Assembly: GCA_964514105.1 (NCBI GenBank)
Contig: CAZEPJ010000041.1
Span: 1-42,402 of the forward strand
Direction: 5' to 3'
From: CAZEPJ01 sp964514105
Lineage (GTDB): Bacteria > Desulfobacterota > Desulfocorpusculales > Desulfocorpusculum
Length of the DNA stretch: 42,402 bases
Shown here: piece by piece, positions 1 to 8,639 of the stretch
Layout of the letters: each line of letters starts with the position of its first letter
Position numbering within the stretch: the stretch's first letter is position 1
Position numbers and translations under genes: made by a program
The notes under the pieces: generated by a model
The model's input: the letters and a program-made list of their open reading frames with translations, nothing else
Database searches by the model: none
Told to the model about the DNA's origin: nothing

Positions 1-796
1 TGCCACGGGTCTACGGCGATACCCCAACCTTTCTCGGATGCCCGCCGGCGGCCCTTCCCGAGGGAGTCGAGAAGGGGCAAGTGGTGCTCGTCGGCGTGCC
101 GTGGGAGGGCGTGACCTGGTGGAGCTTCTCCGGATGCGATCTGGCCCCCAAGTCCATCCGGCACGCCGACGCCCCATACGGCGGTTGCCTGCCGGGGTAC
201 GACGTGAACGTCTTGGACCGGATCATGCTCCGGGATGCCGGGGACCTGCGGGTCAGCCCCGGCGACGGGGAGGCCACCATGGCCGAGGTCCGCGCGGCTG
301 CCGCTGCCGTGTCCGGAGGGGACCCTTTGGCACGGTGGGGCCCCCTCCACCGCGTGATTTGGTGCCCGGGCCCCCGCAACGCGCCCCTTCAGATGGCCCT
401 GGCTCGAGAGGCCGGCGCCGGGTCATCACCATGAGGGAGACTTGGGGGCGGGGCTTCAGCACCGTGGTGGAGGAGGCGCTGGAGACGGCGCATCAAGGGA
501 CCCGGGCCGTGTACCCCATCATCTGCAGCGACATTTCGGACGCAGCCGTCAATCCCGGGGGCCCCCCGGACTTCGATGGACTGAGCCCCCATGAGCTTTT
601 CCAGCTCGTCCACCGGGTCGCCTTCCAGGGGATTCGGGGTCTGGGCTATGGGGAGATATACCCGCTGCAGGATTCCGCCAATCGCTCTTCCCACCTGGCG
701 GTCTGGTTCCTGCTCGATGCCCTGGCCGGGATGGCCCTTCGAGGTGACGACCCCGGGGGGCCGTCTGCTCCCCGCAGGGCCCCGGGCATGCCGTGA
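1..796 (+). pseudogene. arginase/agmatinase-family remnant, 5' end outside window
   Basis: Two pieces of one ureohydrolase-type protein lie in different frames. The first (frame of base 3, to the stop at 434) reads TFLGCP, then LVGVPWEGVTW, like the family N-terminus. The second (frame of base 2, from about 430 to the stop at 796) reads SDISDAAVNPGGPPDF and GLSPHELF, like the region of the last metal-binding aspartates and the C-terminus. The middle of the family, with the GGDHS and DAHxD metal-binding motifs, is absent: the join falls within about 130 bases of unrelated-looking sequence. A deletion plus frameshift therefore removed most of the active site. Its stop overlaps the upstream region of the RNase D gene. 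The family (agmatinase, arginase or formimidoylglutamase) cannot be resolved. The decay is clear unless the window contains sequencing errors. Confidence 0.7.
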
Positions 797-804
797 AGGG
801 GGTG

Positions 805-1941
805 ATGTCCGTGGCGGACGCCGGGCGCGCACACAGGTGGATCGACGGGGTCCAAGGGCTGGAGTCCTGGGTTCAGGCCCTGAGGGAGAACCGCCAGGTC
901 GCCCTGGACCTGGAGGCCGACTCCCTGTACCGCTACCGGGAGCGCATCTGTCTGGTCCAGACCTCCTCCCCGTCAGGGGACGCCATCATCGACCCCCTGG
1001 CCCTCCCCGGCCTGGATCCCCTGCGGCCCCTCCTGGAGGACCCGAACGTGGAGAAGGTCTTCCACGGTGCGGACTATGATCTGAGGCTCCTCAAAGGGGC
1101 CATGGCCGTCCGGCCTGCCAACCTGTTCGACACCATGGTGGCGGCCCAGATCCTGGGGGTCCCCCGACTGGGGCTGGCCAATCTCCTGGAGGAGCGATTC
1201 GGCATCCGCCTGGAGAAGCGGTTCCAGCGGGCGGACTGGGGCAAGCGACCCCTGCCCGAGGCCATGATCCGGTACGCGCTGGAGGATACGCGGCACCTCC
1301 TGCGCCTCAGGGACGCCCTCGGCAAGGAGCTGGAGGCGAAGGGGCGCCTGCGGTGGGTCCGGGAGGAGTTCGAGGCATTGACCCGACTGGAGCCCGTCCC
1401 CCGGACGTACCCCGACGCCCTTCAGGTTCCCGGCGCCAAGACGTTGGATGACCGGGGGCGGGCCGTGCTGCAGGCCCTCCTGGAGTGGCGGGAGGAGGAG
1501 GCTCGGCGCCTGGACCTTCCGGTCTTCAAGGTCATGGGGACCGCCACCCTGCTGGAGCTGGCCAGACAGCGCCCCTCGGCCATGGAGGAGATGCTGGGCA
1601 CTCCGGGGATGACGAGGAAGGTGCTTCGGCTGAGGGGAGAGGGCCTGGCGGAGGCCGTTGCCCGGGGATCGGCGGCGCCGCCCATCCCCTGGCGTTCAAC
1701 GCGGCCCCATCGGCGGACCAGGAAGAACCCCAGGGCGGATGAGCGCTATGCGGCCGTCAAGGCCCTGCGGGACGATCTTGCCGCCAAGTTGGGCATGGAC
1801 CCGGGCATCCTGTGCCCCAACGGGGCCCTCAAGGCCCTGGCCGGGGCCCCCTCCGGCGATCTGCACAAGCGCATCCGGGAATGCCTCAAGGCGTGGCAGC
1901 AGGAGCTGCTGGCCGAGGACTTCGCCAGGGCTCTCGACTGA
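805..1941 (+). CDS. rnd: ribonuclease D
   Basis: This is a 3'-5' exoribonuclease of the DEDD superfamily that trims tRNA and other stable RNA 3' ends in the cytoplasm. Exo I is seen as D35-x-E37 in ALDLEADS, Exo II as HGADYDLRLL with D92, and Exo III as Y157-x3-D161 in YALEDTRHL. A HRDC domain follows at about residues 215-285 (VLQALLEWREEEARRLDLP), and a second HRDC-like helical segment occupies the C-terminal 70 residues. At 378 aa the length fits RnaseD. The ATG start is preceded by AAGGGGGTG; in-frame GTG codons at 793 and 802 are alternatives and would overlap the upstream pseudogene's stop. The gene is convergent with the aminotransferase gene, only 30 bases from its end. No key residue is missing. 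Confidence 0.92.
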   Translation: MSVADAGRAHRWIDGVQGLESWVQALRENRQVALDLEADSLYRYRERICLVQTSSPSGDAIIDPLALPGLDPLRPLLEDPNVEKVFHGADYDLRLLKGAMAVRPANLFDTMVAAQILGVPRLGLANLLEERFGIRLEKRFQRADWGKRPLPEAMIRYALEDTRHLLRLRDALGKELEAKGRLRWVREEFEALTRLEPVPRTYPDALQVPGAKTLDDRGRAVLQALLEWREEEARRLDLPVFKVMGTATLLELARQRPSAMEEMLGTPGMTRKVLRLRGEGLAEAVARGSAAPPIPWRSTRPHRRTRKNPRADERYAAVKALRDDLAAKLGMDPGILCPNGALKALAGAPSGDLHKRIRECLKAWQQELLAEDFARALD

Positions 1942-1971
1942 GCCGGCGGCCCCGGCGGGATCCCCCCGAGC

Positions 1972-3288
1972 TCAACCCAGCCCCAACTCCCGCGTCTCCT
2001 CGGCCAGGCACTGATCCAGGATCACCATCCCCTCGTCGATCTCCCCCCGCGCGACGGTCAGGGGCGGGGCGAACTCCAGAGACGGCCCCATGAACTTGAG
2101 GATGAGGCCCTTGTCCTTGCCCCGCTTGACCAGCCCGTTCATGCGGGACATGGGGAAGGAGGCGCGGGTCGCCTTGTCCAGGGTCAGGTCCAGGGCGGTC
2201 CAAAGGCCGATCCCCCGGGCCTCGCCCACGATGGCATACCGCTCCATCTCCCGGAGTCGCCCCAGGAAATAGGCCCCCACCTCCCGGGCGTTCTCGACCA
2301 GCCTCTCTCGCTCCAGGATCTCCAGGCTCTTCAATCCCGCTGCGCAGGCCACGGGGTGGTTCCCGTACGTGTGGAGGTGCTGCAGGGTGTCGATGGGCTC
2401 GAGGACCTTGGCCGTGCACCCCGCGGCGCCCAGGGGGACGTACCCGCTGGAGATCCCCTTGGCCATGGTCATGAGGTCGGGCGCGATGCCGAAGTGCTCC
2501 ACGCCGAACCACTTGCCCGTCCGGCCGAAGCCGCAGATGACCTCGTCGATGATGAGCAGGACGCCGTACCGGTCGCAGATCTCCCGGATGATGGGCCAGT
2601 ACTCGCTGGGCGGGGCGTAGGCCCCGAAGCCCTGCTGGATGGGCTCCCCCAGGAAGGCCGAGACCTGCTCGGGGTCCTCGAACTCGATGAGCCGCGCCAC
2701 ATCCCGGGCGCAGGCCACGTCGCATGCCGGGTAGGTCAGGTGCAGGGGGCAACGGTAGCAGTACGGAGAGTCGGCGAACACGACCCCGGGACCCAACGGT
2801 TCCATGATCTGCCGCATGGGGAGGACCGTGCCCAGGGCCCGAAGCGCCCCGCTGGTGACCCCGTGGTACGCCCCCCGGCGGGAGATGACCTTGTGGCGCC
2901 GCTTCTCCCCCCGGAAGTAGTGGTGGTGCCGGGCCAGCTTGATGGCCGTCTCCACGGCCTCGGAGCCGTCGCACACGAAGGTGAAGTAGTCGATCTCCCC
3001 CGGGGCGATCTCCGAGAGCCGCCGGGCCAGTTTGAGGGCTGGGAGGTTGGCAAACTGCAGGGGGGTGAAGTAGGCCAGCTCGCGGATCTGGTCGTACACG
3101 GCCCGGGCCATCTCCTCGCGGCCGTACCCCACGTGTACGGGCCGGGTATTGCCGGCCGTCAGGTCCAGGTAGGCCTTCCCGTCCTGATCCAAGACCCGGA
3201 CCCCCTCCCCCTTGACCATGACGGTCACGCCTTCCTGGATCTGGCTCCGGGATGTCCTCTGGAGGATCAGATGGTCCACATTGGGCAT
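1972..3288 (-). CDS. class III (omega-type) aminotransferase, PLP-dependent
   Basis: A 438-aa fold-type I PLP enzyme of aminotransferase class III, the family of omega-amino acid:pyruvate, putrescine, ornithine and GABA aminotransferases. Visible landmarks are DLTAGNTRPVHVGY near the N-terminus, CDGSEAVETAIKLAR (cofactor phosphate region), the GAYHG loop, LLIIDEVICGFGRTGKW with the pyridine-nitrogen Asp, and TMAKGISSGYVPLGA with the Schiff-base lysine. The order and length match complete members. A Cys-rich stretch (CYRCPLHLTYPACDVACA) sits in the middle and is typical of one subgroup rather than of all class III enzymes. The start lies 4 bases after the lipA stop, so it is probably co-transcribed with lipB-lipA. 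The amino donor cannot be told from sequence. Confidence 0.88.
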   Translation of the reverse strand: MPNVDHLILQRTSRSQIQEGVTVMVKGEGVRVLDQDGKAYLDLTAGNTRPVHVGYGREEMARAVYDQIRELAYFTPLQFANLPALKLARRLSEIAPGEIDYFTFVCDGSEAVETAIKLARHHHYFRGEKRRHKVISRRGAYHGVTSGALRALGTVLPMRQIMEPLGPGVVFADSPYCYRCPLHLTYPACDVACARDVARLIEFEDPEQVSAFLGEPIQQGFGAYAPPSEYWPIIREICDRYGVLLIIDEVICGFGRTGKWFGVEHFGIAPDLMTMAKGISSGYVPLGAAGCTAKVLEPIDTLQHLHTYGNHPVACAAGLKSLEILERERLVENAREVGAYFLGRLREMERYAIVGEARGIGLWTALDLTLDKATRASFPMSRMNGLVKRGKDKGLILKFMGPSLEFAPPLTVARGEIDEGMVILDQCLAEETRELGLG

Positions 3289-3292
3289 GGTC

Positions 3293-4204
3293 TCACCTCG
3301 TCTCGTGATGGGCGCTGCCCCTGGGCGGGCACTGATGGGCGTGTGCCGCCACAGCCTGAAAGAGCTCCCCCGCGTGGTACGAGCTTCGCACGAAGGGGCC
3401 GCTGGCCACCTCCCGGAAGCCCATCTTCAAGGCCTCCTGTCTCCAGGCCTCGAAGGACTCTGGCGGCACGTAGCGCTCCACCGGGAGATGGGCCCGGGAG
3501 GGCTGGAGGTACTGCCCCAGGGTCAGGATCCGGCATCCGACGTCCAGCAGATCGGACAGGACCGCCCGCAGCTCGGCGTCCGTCTCCCCCAGGCCCAGCA
3601 TGAGGCCGGACTTGGTGGGGAGGTCTGGATCCAGGCGGCGGCAGCGGGCCAGGAGGGCCAGGGACCGCTGGTAATTCGCCCCGGGGCGGACCCTGGGGTA
3701 CAGGCGCGGCACGGTCTCCAGGTTGTGGTTGAGGACGTCGGGCCGGGCCTCGGCCACCGCCCGGATGGCCGCGTCATCCCCCTGGAAGTCGGGGACCAGG
3801 ACCTCCACCCGGGCTCCTGGCGCGAGCCGCCGGATCTCCCGGACCGTCTCGGCAAAGGCCCCGGCCCCGCCGTCGGGCAGATCGTCCCGGGTGACAGAGG
3901 TGACGACCACGTAGCTGAGGCCCATGGCCCGGGCCGCCTCGGCCACCCGTCGCGGCTCCCCGGGGTCGGGCGGAACCTGGGGGCCGTGTGCCACGGCGCA
4001 GAAGCGGCAGTCCCGGGTGCAGCGGTCGCCCAGGATGAGGAACGTGGCCGTGCCCCGGGAGAAACACTCCCCCAGGTTGGGGCACAGGGCCTCTTGGCAC
4101 ACGGTGTGGAGCTGCCCTTCCCGAATCCGGCCCAGGACCTTCTGGTACGTGGCCCCGGCCTGGAGCCGGACCTTGAGCCACGGGGGCTTGGCAACTGATT
4201 TCAT
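3293..4204 (-). CDS. lipA: lipoyl synthase
   Basis: A radical SAM enzyme that inserts two sulfur atoms into protein-bound octanoyl groups to make lipoyl cofactor. Both [4Fe-4S] sites are complete: the auxiliary cluster motif C36-x4-C41-x5-C47 (CQEALCPNLGEC) and the SAM cluster motif C62-x3-C66-x2-C69 (CTRDCRFC). The family C-terminal signature RSSYHAG is near the end. At 303 aa the length is normal. The open frame runs about 70 codons further upstream, but that part has no family similarity and the ATG giving MKSVAKPPWLKV matches LipA N-termini. lipB lies upstream on the same strand and an aminotransferase gene follows after 4 bases, which suggests a lipB-lipA-aminotransferase unit. Confidence 0.95.
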   Translation of the reverse strand: MKSVAKPPWLKVRLQAGATYQKVLGRIREGQLHTVCQEALCPNLGECFSRGTATFLILGDRCTRDCRFCAVAHGPQVPPDPGEPRRVAEAARAMGLSYVVVTSVTRDDLPDGGAGAFAETVREIRRLAPGARVEVLVPDFQGDDAAIRAVAEARPDVLNHNLETVPRLYPRVRPGANYQRSLALLARCRRLDPDLPTKSGLMLGLGETDAELRAVLSDLLDVGCRILTLGQYLQPSRAHLPVERYVPPESFEAWRQEALKMGFREVASGPFVRSSYHAGELFQAVAAHAHQCPPRGSAHHETR

Positions 4205-4475
4205 GACAACTCTGGGACCGCCCGATATCGAAGGAAGGCAAATGCCCTGTCTTCCATTCCCCTCGCCTCCTGCCTTCAGCCAGAGGGTCCTTTCTTGTGC
4301 CGGCGGACATCTCAAGAATAGCACGAATCGAGGCCTCAGGGATGGGTCCCGAAAAGCCGGGGGCGTCTTTCCACCCATGCGCGGTTCTCTTTCCCCAAAC
4401 CCACGGGACACCACAAGCAGTCATCAGCAGGGCGATCCCTGCCTCTGTCTCCATGAATTGTCGTGGTTTCGATCA
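4205..4475 (-). other. spacer between lipB and lipA, no gene seen
   Basis: A gap of 271 bases lies between the lipB stop and the lipA start. The only long open frame is the upstream extension of lipA, which reads low-complexity, Arg/Pro-rich protein and has no recognisable family. No clear promoter or terminator was found, so it may be a transcribed leader or intergenic spacer of a lipB-lipA operon. Confidence 0.4.
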
Positions 4476-5240
4476 TCATGGCATTGGGCGAGGCGGGATG
4501 CCGGAGGGGGCCTTGGGGGGGCGGACCTCGTCGGATCGTGGGGCTTCCGCCTGCTGGAGCAGGCCTGACAGCGCCTCAAGGGACAGGGCCTCCAGCCGGA
4601 GGTTGAAGACCCCCTGCAGGTGCCGCTTGGCCGAGGCCCGGACATGGTCCATGCACAGGGACTTTCCCAGGCAGCGCGCCAGGGAGGTCATGCCGATCCC
4701 CCGGAGGCCGCACGGGTTGATCCAGCCAAAGGGGGTCAGGTCCGTGTTCACGTTGAGGGCAAAGCCGTGGAAGCTCACGCCCCGGCGAACGGCGATGCCC
4801 ACGCTGCCCAGCTTCTCCATGCCCACCCAGACGCCCCGGTTGAGGGCGTTTCGTCCGGCCCGGACGCCGAAGTCCGCTGCCACGCCCAGCATGATCTCCT
4901 CCAGGGCGCCGACGAAGTCCACCACCTTCCAACCATTGGCCCGCAGGTCCACGATGGGATAGCCGACCAGTTGGCCCGGGCCGTGGTACGTCACCTCGCC
5001 CCCCCGCTCCACGTGTACGACAGGCACGCCCCGCTCTGCCAGGAACGGCTCCGGGACCCGCAAATGCCCCCTTCCGCCCCGCCGGCCCAGGGTGAAGACC
5101 GGCGGGTGCTCCAGGAGCAGGACCAGATCCGGGACCTCGCCCCGGTGGCGCGCCTCCACCAGCTTGAGCTGCAGGTCCCACGCCTCCCCGTAGTCGATCA
5201 TGGGGATGTGGACGCAGGACCATGGGCGACGATGAATCAT
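4476..5240 (-). CDS. lipB: octanoyl-[acyl-carrier-protein]:protein N-octanoyltransferase
   Basis: This enzyme transfers octanoate from acyl carrier protein to lipoyl domains, the first step of lipoate synthesis, upstream of LipA. The family motif RGGEVTYHGPGQLVGYP spans residues 79-95. The catalytic lysine is K143 in EKLGSVGIAV and the catalytic cysteine C177 in INPCGLRGIGMTSL, with SFHGFALNVNTDL between them. The protein is 254 aa, slightly long because of a Pro/Arg-rich tail. The start is the ATG preceded by AGGGGAGAG at good spacing; the open frame extends further upstream without family similarity. It is followed by lipA on the same strand. Confidence 0.94.
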   Translation of the reverse strand: MIHRRPWSCVHIPMIDYGEAWDLQLKLVEARHRGEVPDLVLLLEHPPVFTLGRRGGRGHLRVPEPFLAERGVPVVHVERGGEVTYHGPGQLVGYPIVDLRANGWKVVDFVGALEEIMLGVAADFGVRAGRNALNRGVWVGMEKLGSVGIAVRRGVSFHGFALNVNTDLTPFGWINPCGLRGIGMTSLARCLGKSLCMDHVRASAKRHLQGVFNLRLEALSLEALSGLLQQAEAPRSDEVRPPKAPSGIPPRPMP

Positions 5241-5349
5241 ACGGGCTCTCCCCTTGTCGCTGTTTGAGAACTGTGGGCTGTCCGTCTTCCGTTGTGAGCG
5301 GCAAAGGCCGCCTGAACCACCGGCTGCTGGGCCCCCCGATGAACGAATC

Positions 5350-5372
5350 CACGGACAACGAGACACGGACAA
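5350..5372. repeat. short tandem direct repeat CACGGACAA upstream of lipB
   Basis: CACGGACAA occurs at 5350-5358 and again at 5364-5372, with a 14-base period and a similar intervening CGAGA/GAGA. It lies between lipB and the cyclase gene, upstream of lipB. It could be a protein-binding site or simple low-complexity sequence; there is no independent support for a function. Confidence 0.35.
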
Positions 5373-5398
5373 GAGACAACAAACGACGAATCAACGAC

Positions 5399-6025
5399 TC
5401 AGTCGGTCCCTATGATCACCCTGGCCGGCGCCCCGTCTCCCCCCTCGACCCTCAGGGGGAGGCAGATGACGTGGCAGGCACCGGCCGGCACCGCCCGCAG
5501 GTCGATCCCCTCCAGGATGACCACGCCCGCGCTCATGAGGGTCTTGTGGACCCGCGCCCCGGGGCTCTGGTACGCCTCGATGGAAGGGGCGTCGATGCCT
5601 ACCAGCACGACGCCCCGCTCCACCAGGTATTGGGCGCCGTCCTCGGTGAGATGGACATAGTCCTCCGTGAAGGCATCTCCCACGAGCAAGGACCCGTTGT
5701 CCGTCTTGAGAAGGACCCGGCACTCATCCCCCAGGGGGGATCTCTCCAGGGCCGGGCGGTCGACGCGGGCCATCCCCCGCAGATCCAGGACCACCCCCGG
5801 ACCCATGAGCGCCTCCAACGGGATCCGGTCCACGGTGGCGCCCCCCTCCAGATAGTGGGAGGGCGGGTCCACGTGGGTCCCCAGGTGGCTCCCCAGGGTG
5901 AGGCGGGCCACCTCGCAGGGGTCCCCTCTGGACCGCTCGAGCACGGGCTCCCTGCGAAAGGGGGGGTCGCCGGGAAAGGCGACCATCCCCTCCCTCAGGG
6001 GAAGGGTGACGTCATACAGGGTCAT
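5399..6025 (-). CDS. cyclase-family metal-dependent hydrolase (kynurenine formamidase-like)
   Basis: A 208-aa protein of the cyclase/KynB superfamily, metal-dependent hydrolases of amides, formamides or cyclic imides. The metal-binding signature is LGSHLGTHVDPPSHYLEGG near residue 50, and GVVLVGIDAPSIEAY matches the second conserved block that shapes the active site. The ATG giving MTLYDVTLPL is preceded by GGAGG at nine bases; a TTG two codons upstream is too close to that site. It could act on N-formylkynurenine, but no tryptophan-degradation neighbour is present, so the substrate is left open. The gene lies upstream of lipB on the same strand, 158 bases away. Confidence 0.83.
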   Translation of the reverse strand: MTLYDVTLPLREGMVAFPGDPPFRREPVLERSRGDPCEVARLTLGSHLGTHVDPPSHYLEGGATVDRIPLEALMGPGVVLDLRGMARVDRPALERSPLGDECRVLLKTDNGSLLVGDAFTEDYVHLTEDGAQYLVERGVVLVGIDAPSIEAYQSPGARVHKTLMSAGVVILEGIDLRAVPAGACHVICLPLRVEGGDGAPARVIIGTD

Positions 6026-6334
6026 GGCCAACGGCCTCCACGCCGGATTTGCGTACTGACACCTTAGCCAAATCCGACCGGCATGTCACCTGCCCTCGCA
6101 GAGCGCAGGCCGCGGGCCGGCCGGCTGCGCTCCAGGGCGCCTCTTTCCAGGCGTCTGGGGCAGGAAGGGGCCCCGTGGGCTCGACTCAAGTCCTTTCCCG
6201 GGACAGCCGAAATGGATAGAAGAGGCGTCCCCAGGGCGGGGGGGCCCATTGGGCTTGGCCCCATAGGGACCAGGACGGGAATCCCGCCAGGTGCCAAAGG
6301 CCGGCGGGGGGATGCCGGTCCCGAGTTGGCAGTC

Positions 6335-6907
6335 TGGGAGAAGGAAAAGGCCTTGAGACACAACATCGCCACTTTCATGGATCTCGACGGCTTCTGCGTG
6401 CGGGTGCGCTCGGATGGGCACAAGCAGGTCCCGTGCGCCCCCTCGGTCGGCGGGGTCAAGTTCCCCCCCGAGCGGGGCTCGGTGACCCTCTCGGGCCCAA
6501 TGTCTCTGGCAAGGGCGGGGCAATGGTCCAGGGATGGCGGCCCCCCCGTTGCTCCATCCATGGCCCCGGTCCTGCCGGCGGACGGCCAGAAGGCCCATGT
6601 CCTCTTGTGCGTCTCGGACACGGGGATCGGGATCCGGCCGGAGGACTTGGAGCGGATCTTCCAACCTCCTGAACAGGGGGACGGCGGGGCAACCCGGGGG
6701 TATCAGGGCACGGCCCTGGGGCTTTGCCTCACGAGGAGGCTGGTGGAGCTCCATGGCGGCATGGTCCGGGCGGGCAGCGACCAACCGGGCAGGGGCAGCC
6801 GATTTCCCATGGCCTTGCCCTCCTTCCCCGGAAACAGCTCCCGGACGGCCCCGGCCCAGGGGCTGACGGCAGACGGCCGGGCAACCCTTTGGGAAGCCGC
6901 GCCATGA
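6335..6907 (+). pseudogene. decayed C-terminal fragment of a histidine kinase
   Basis: The frame reads EKALRHNI, then VRVRSDGHKQV, VKFPPERGSVTL, VLLCVSDTGIGIRPEDLERI and YQGTALGLCLTRRLVELHGG, in the order of a histidine-kinase ATPase domain (N, G1, F and G2 boxes). The N box is ruined: the expected NLLSNAVKF is replaced by APSVGGVKF, so the Mg-binding Asn is lost. G2 reads GTALGL instead of GTGLGL. No dimerisation/phosphoacceptor domain precedes it; the open frame extends back to about 6083 with low-complexity sequence. The stop overlaps the ATG of the HDOD-GGDEF gene (ATGA). The best reading is a degenerate kinase relic, possibly still translated as a leader. Confidence 0.6.
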
Positions 6908-8394
6908 ACCGCGAGGCCATTCGGAGCCGTCTCGGGGATCTGGAGGCACTGCCCACGCTGCCCAGCGTGGCCGTCAAGATCCTGGAAGCCGTCAGGCGGG
7001 AGGACGTCAGGGTGGAATCGCTGGCCAGCATCCTGTCCATGGACCCCCCCCTCAGCGCCAGGGTCCTGAAGGTGGCCAACTCGGCCCTGTTCGCGCCGTC
7101 CCAGGAGGTCACCAGCGTGGTCCAGGCCGTGAGGCTCCTGGGCCTGGACACGGTGCGAAACCTGGCCCTGGGGTTCTCCCTCATCCGCTACGACAGGAAG
7201 AGGAAGGGATCGGACCTCGACTACAAGGAGTTCTGGAAGCGGTCCCTCCTCGGCGCCCTTGCCAGCAGAGGAGTGGCCAAGCGGCTCACCCCCGCATCCA
7301 TGGACGAGGGATTCACCGTCGGCCTCCTCCTGGACATCGGCGTGCTGGCCCTGGATCAGGTCATGCCCGAGCAGTACAACCTGGTCCTGCGGGAGCTGCG
7401 GGCGTGCGGAGGATCTCTGCAGTCGGTGGAGGCCCAGCTGCTGGGGCTCACCCATGCCCAGGTGGGGGCCTTTCTCGCCAGCGAGTGGGGTCTTCCCCAG
7501 CGGATCTGCCTTCCCATTTCGACCCACCACGACCCCCCGAGCCCGGACCCACGGGGCTCCGAGGCTGACCCCCCGACAAGGATTGTCCAGCTCTCCTCCC
7601 TGTTCGTGGACCTGTTCACCAGCCGGGAACCTGCCCGTTTCCTCGTGGAATTGGACCAGCGCATGGGCGCGCTGGGTCTGGTGGGGCGACTGGACGTCCA
7701 CGCCCTGGCCACCGAGATCCAGGAGGAGGCCGACACCCTCTTCCCCATCTTCGAGTGCGATGCAGACGGCGAAAGGTCCTACGTGGACATCCTGGAGGAC
7801 GCCCGCAACGAGCTCATGAGGCTCTCCCTGGAGTACGAGCGCCGACTCCTGGAACAGGTCCGGATCAATGAGTCCCTCAGAACGCTCGCCATGAAAGACG
7901 GGCTCACCAACCTCCTCAACTACCGGGCATTTCGCGAGACGCTGGACGTGGAGGTCCATCGATCCGCGAGGTACGGGACTCCCCTCTCCCTGATCCTGGG
8001 AGACGTGGATCATTTCAAGGCCGTCAATGACGGGTACGGCCACCCGGGCGGAGACGCCGTGCTGCGGTCCATGGCCCAGGCCTTGCGCGGGGAGCTTCGC
8101 GACTCCGACGCCGTGGCCCGCTACGGCGGGGAGGAGTTCGCCGTGATCCTCCCCGAGACCTCGCTGGAGAACGCCGGGGTGGTCGCAGAGCGCCTGCGCC
8201 GATCCATCGAGGGCCTGATCATCCCACACGAGGGGCGAGAGATCCGGGTCACCATGAGCTTCGGGGTGAGCGCCCTGCATTCCGCAGACCCACAGGCCCC
8301 CGTCCATCTGATCGACGGCGCCGATCGGGCCCTGTACCAGGCCAAGGACGCGGGGAGAAACCGCGTGGTTCTGTGGACGGCCCGAGGACCGTGA
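6904..8394 (+). CDS. HDOD-GGDEF signalling protein, probable diguanylate cyclase
   Basis: A 496-aa cytoplasmic protein. Residues about 10-210 form an HDOD domain (LPTLPSVAVKILEAV, SMDPPLSARVLKVANSALF, GLLLDIGVLALDQ), a domain often found in signalling scaffolds. Residues about 325-490 form a GGDEF domain with KDGLTNLLNYRAF, GDVDHFKAVND and the active-site sequence GGEEF at 408-412. An RxxD product-inhibition site (R399-D402) sits the usual five residues before GGEEF, so an active, feedback-inhibited diguanylate cyclase is predicted. The linker at about 280-325 looks helical and may form a coiled coil. The start ATG overlaps the stop of the kinase relic, suggesting translational coupling in the ancestral gene pair. 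Its input signal is unknown. Confidence 0.9.
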   Translation: MNREAIRSRLGDLEALPTLPSVAVKILEAVRREDVRVESLASILSMDPPLSARVLKVANSALFAPSQEVTSVVQAVRLLGLDTVRNLALGFSLIRYDRKRKGSDLDYKEFWKRSLLGALASRGVAKRLTPASMDEGFTVGLLLDIGVLALDQVMPEQYNLVLRELRACGGSLQSVEAQLLGLTHAQVGAFLASEWGLPQRICLPISTHHDPPSPDPRGSEADPPTRIVQLSSLFVDLFTSREPARFLVELDQRMGALGLVGRLDVHALATEIQEEADTLFPIFECDADGERSYVDILEDARNELMRLSLEYERRLLEQVRINESLRTLAMKDGLTNLLNYRAFRETLDVEVHRSARYGTPLSLILGDVDHFKAVNDGYGHPGGDAVLRSMAQALRGELRDSDAVARYGGEEFAVILPETSLENAGVVAERLRRSIEGLIIPHEGREIRVTMSFGVSALHSADPQAPVHLIDGADRALYQAKDAGRNRVVLWTARGP

Positions 8395-8639
8395 TCCGGG
8401 TCACCATACCGGCATGCCCGAAGGCGCAGGAGGCAGGGGGGAGCGCAATACGGTCCCCAAACGCCCGGGTTGGTTTGGCCCCGGCCGCGCGGACGCTCCT
8501 CGCCTGTGCGACCCTTGGTGCGGGGTCGGATCCCGCCGCCCGGCCGGGGGGCATCCGCCAGACAACTGGACATCCTGTTTCGGCAGATCCCATCCGTGGA
8601 GGGAGAGCCCGACGTCGCTCCAGGCCACCCGCATCTCCC

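Noticed and set aside
4205..4414. N-terminal extension of lipA
   Set aside because: The open frame continues for 70 codons, but the added residues are not LipA-like and the ATG at 4204 gives the family N-terminus.
8395..8639. Short frames between the HDOD-GGDEF and DsrE-like genes
   Set aside because: Frames such as 8414-8650 are Pro/Arg/Gly-rich with no family resemblance or ribosome site; I see nothing supportable in this 245-base gap.
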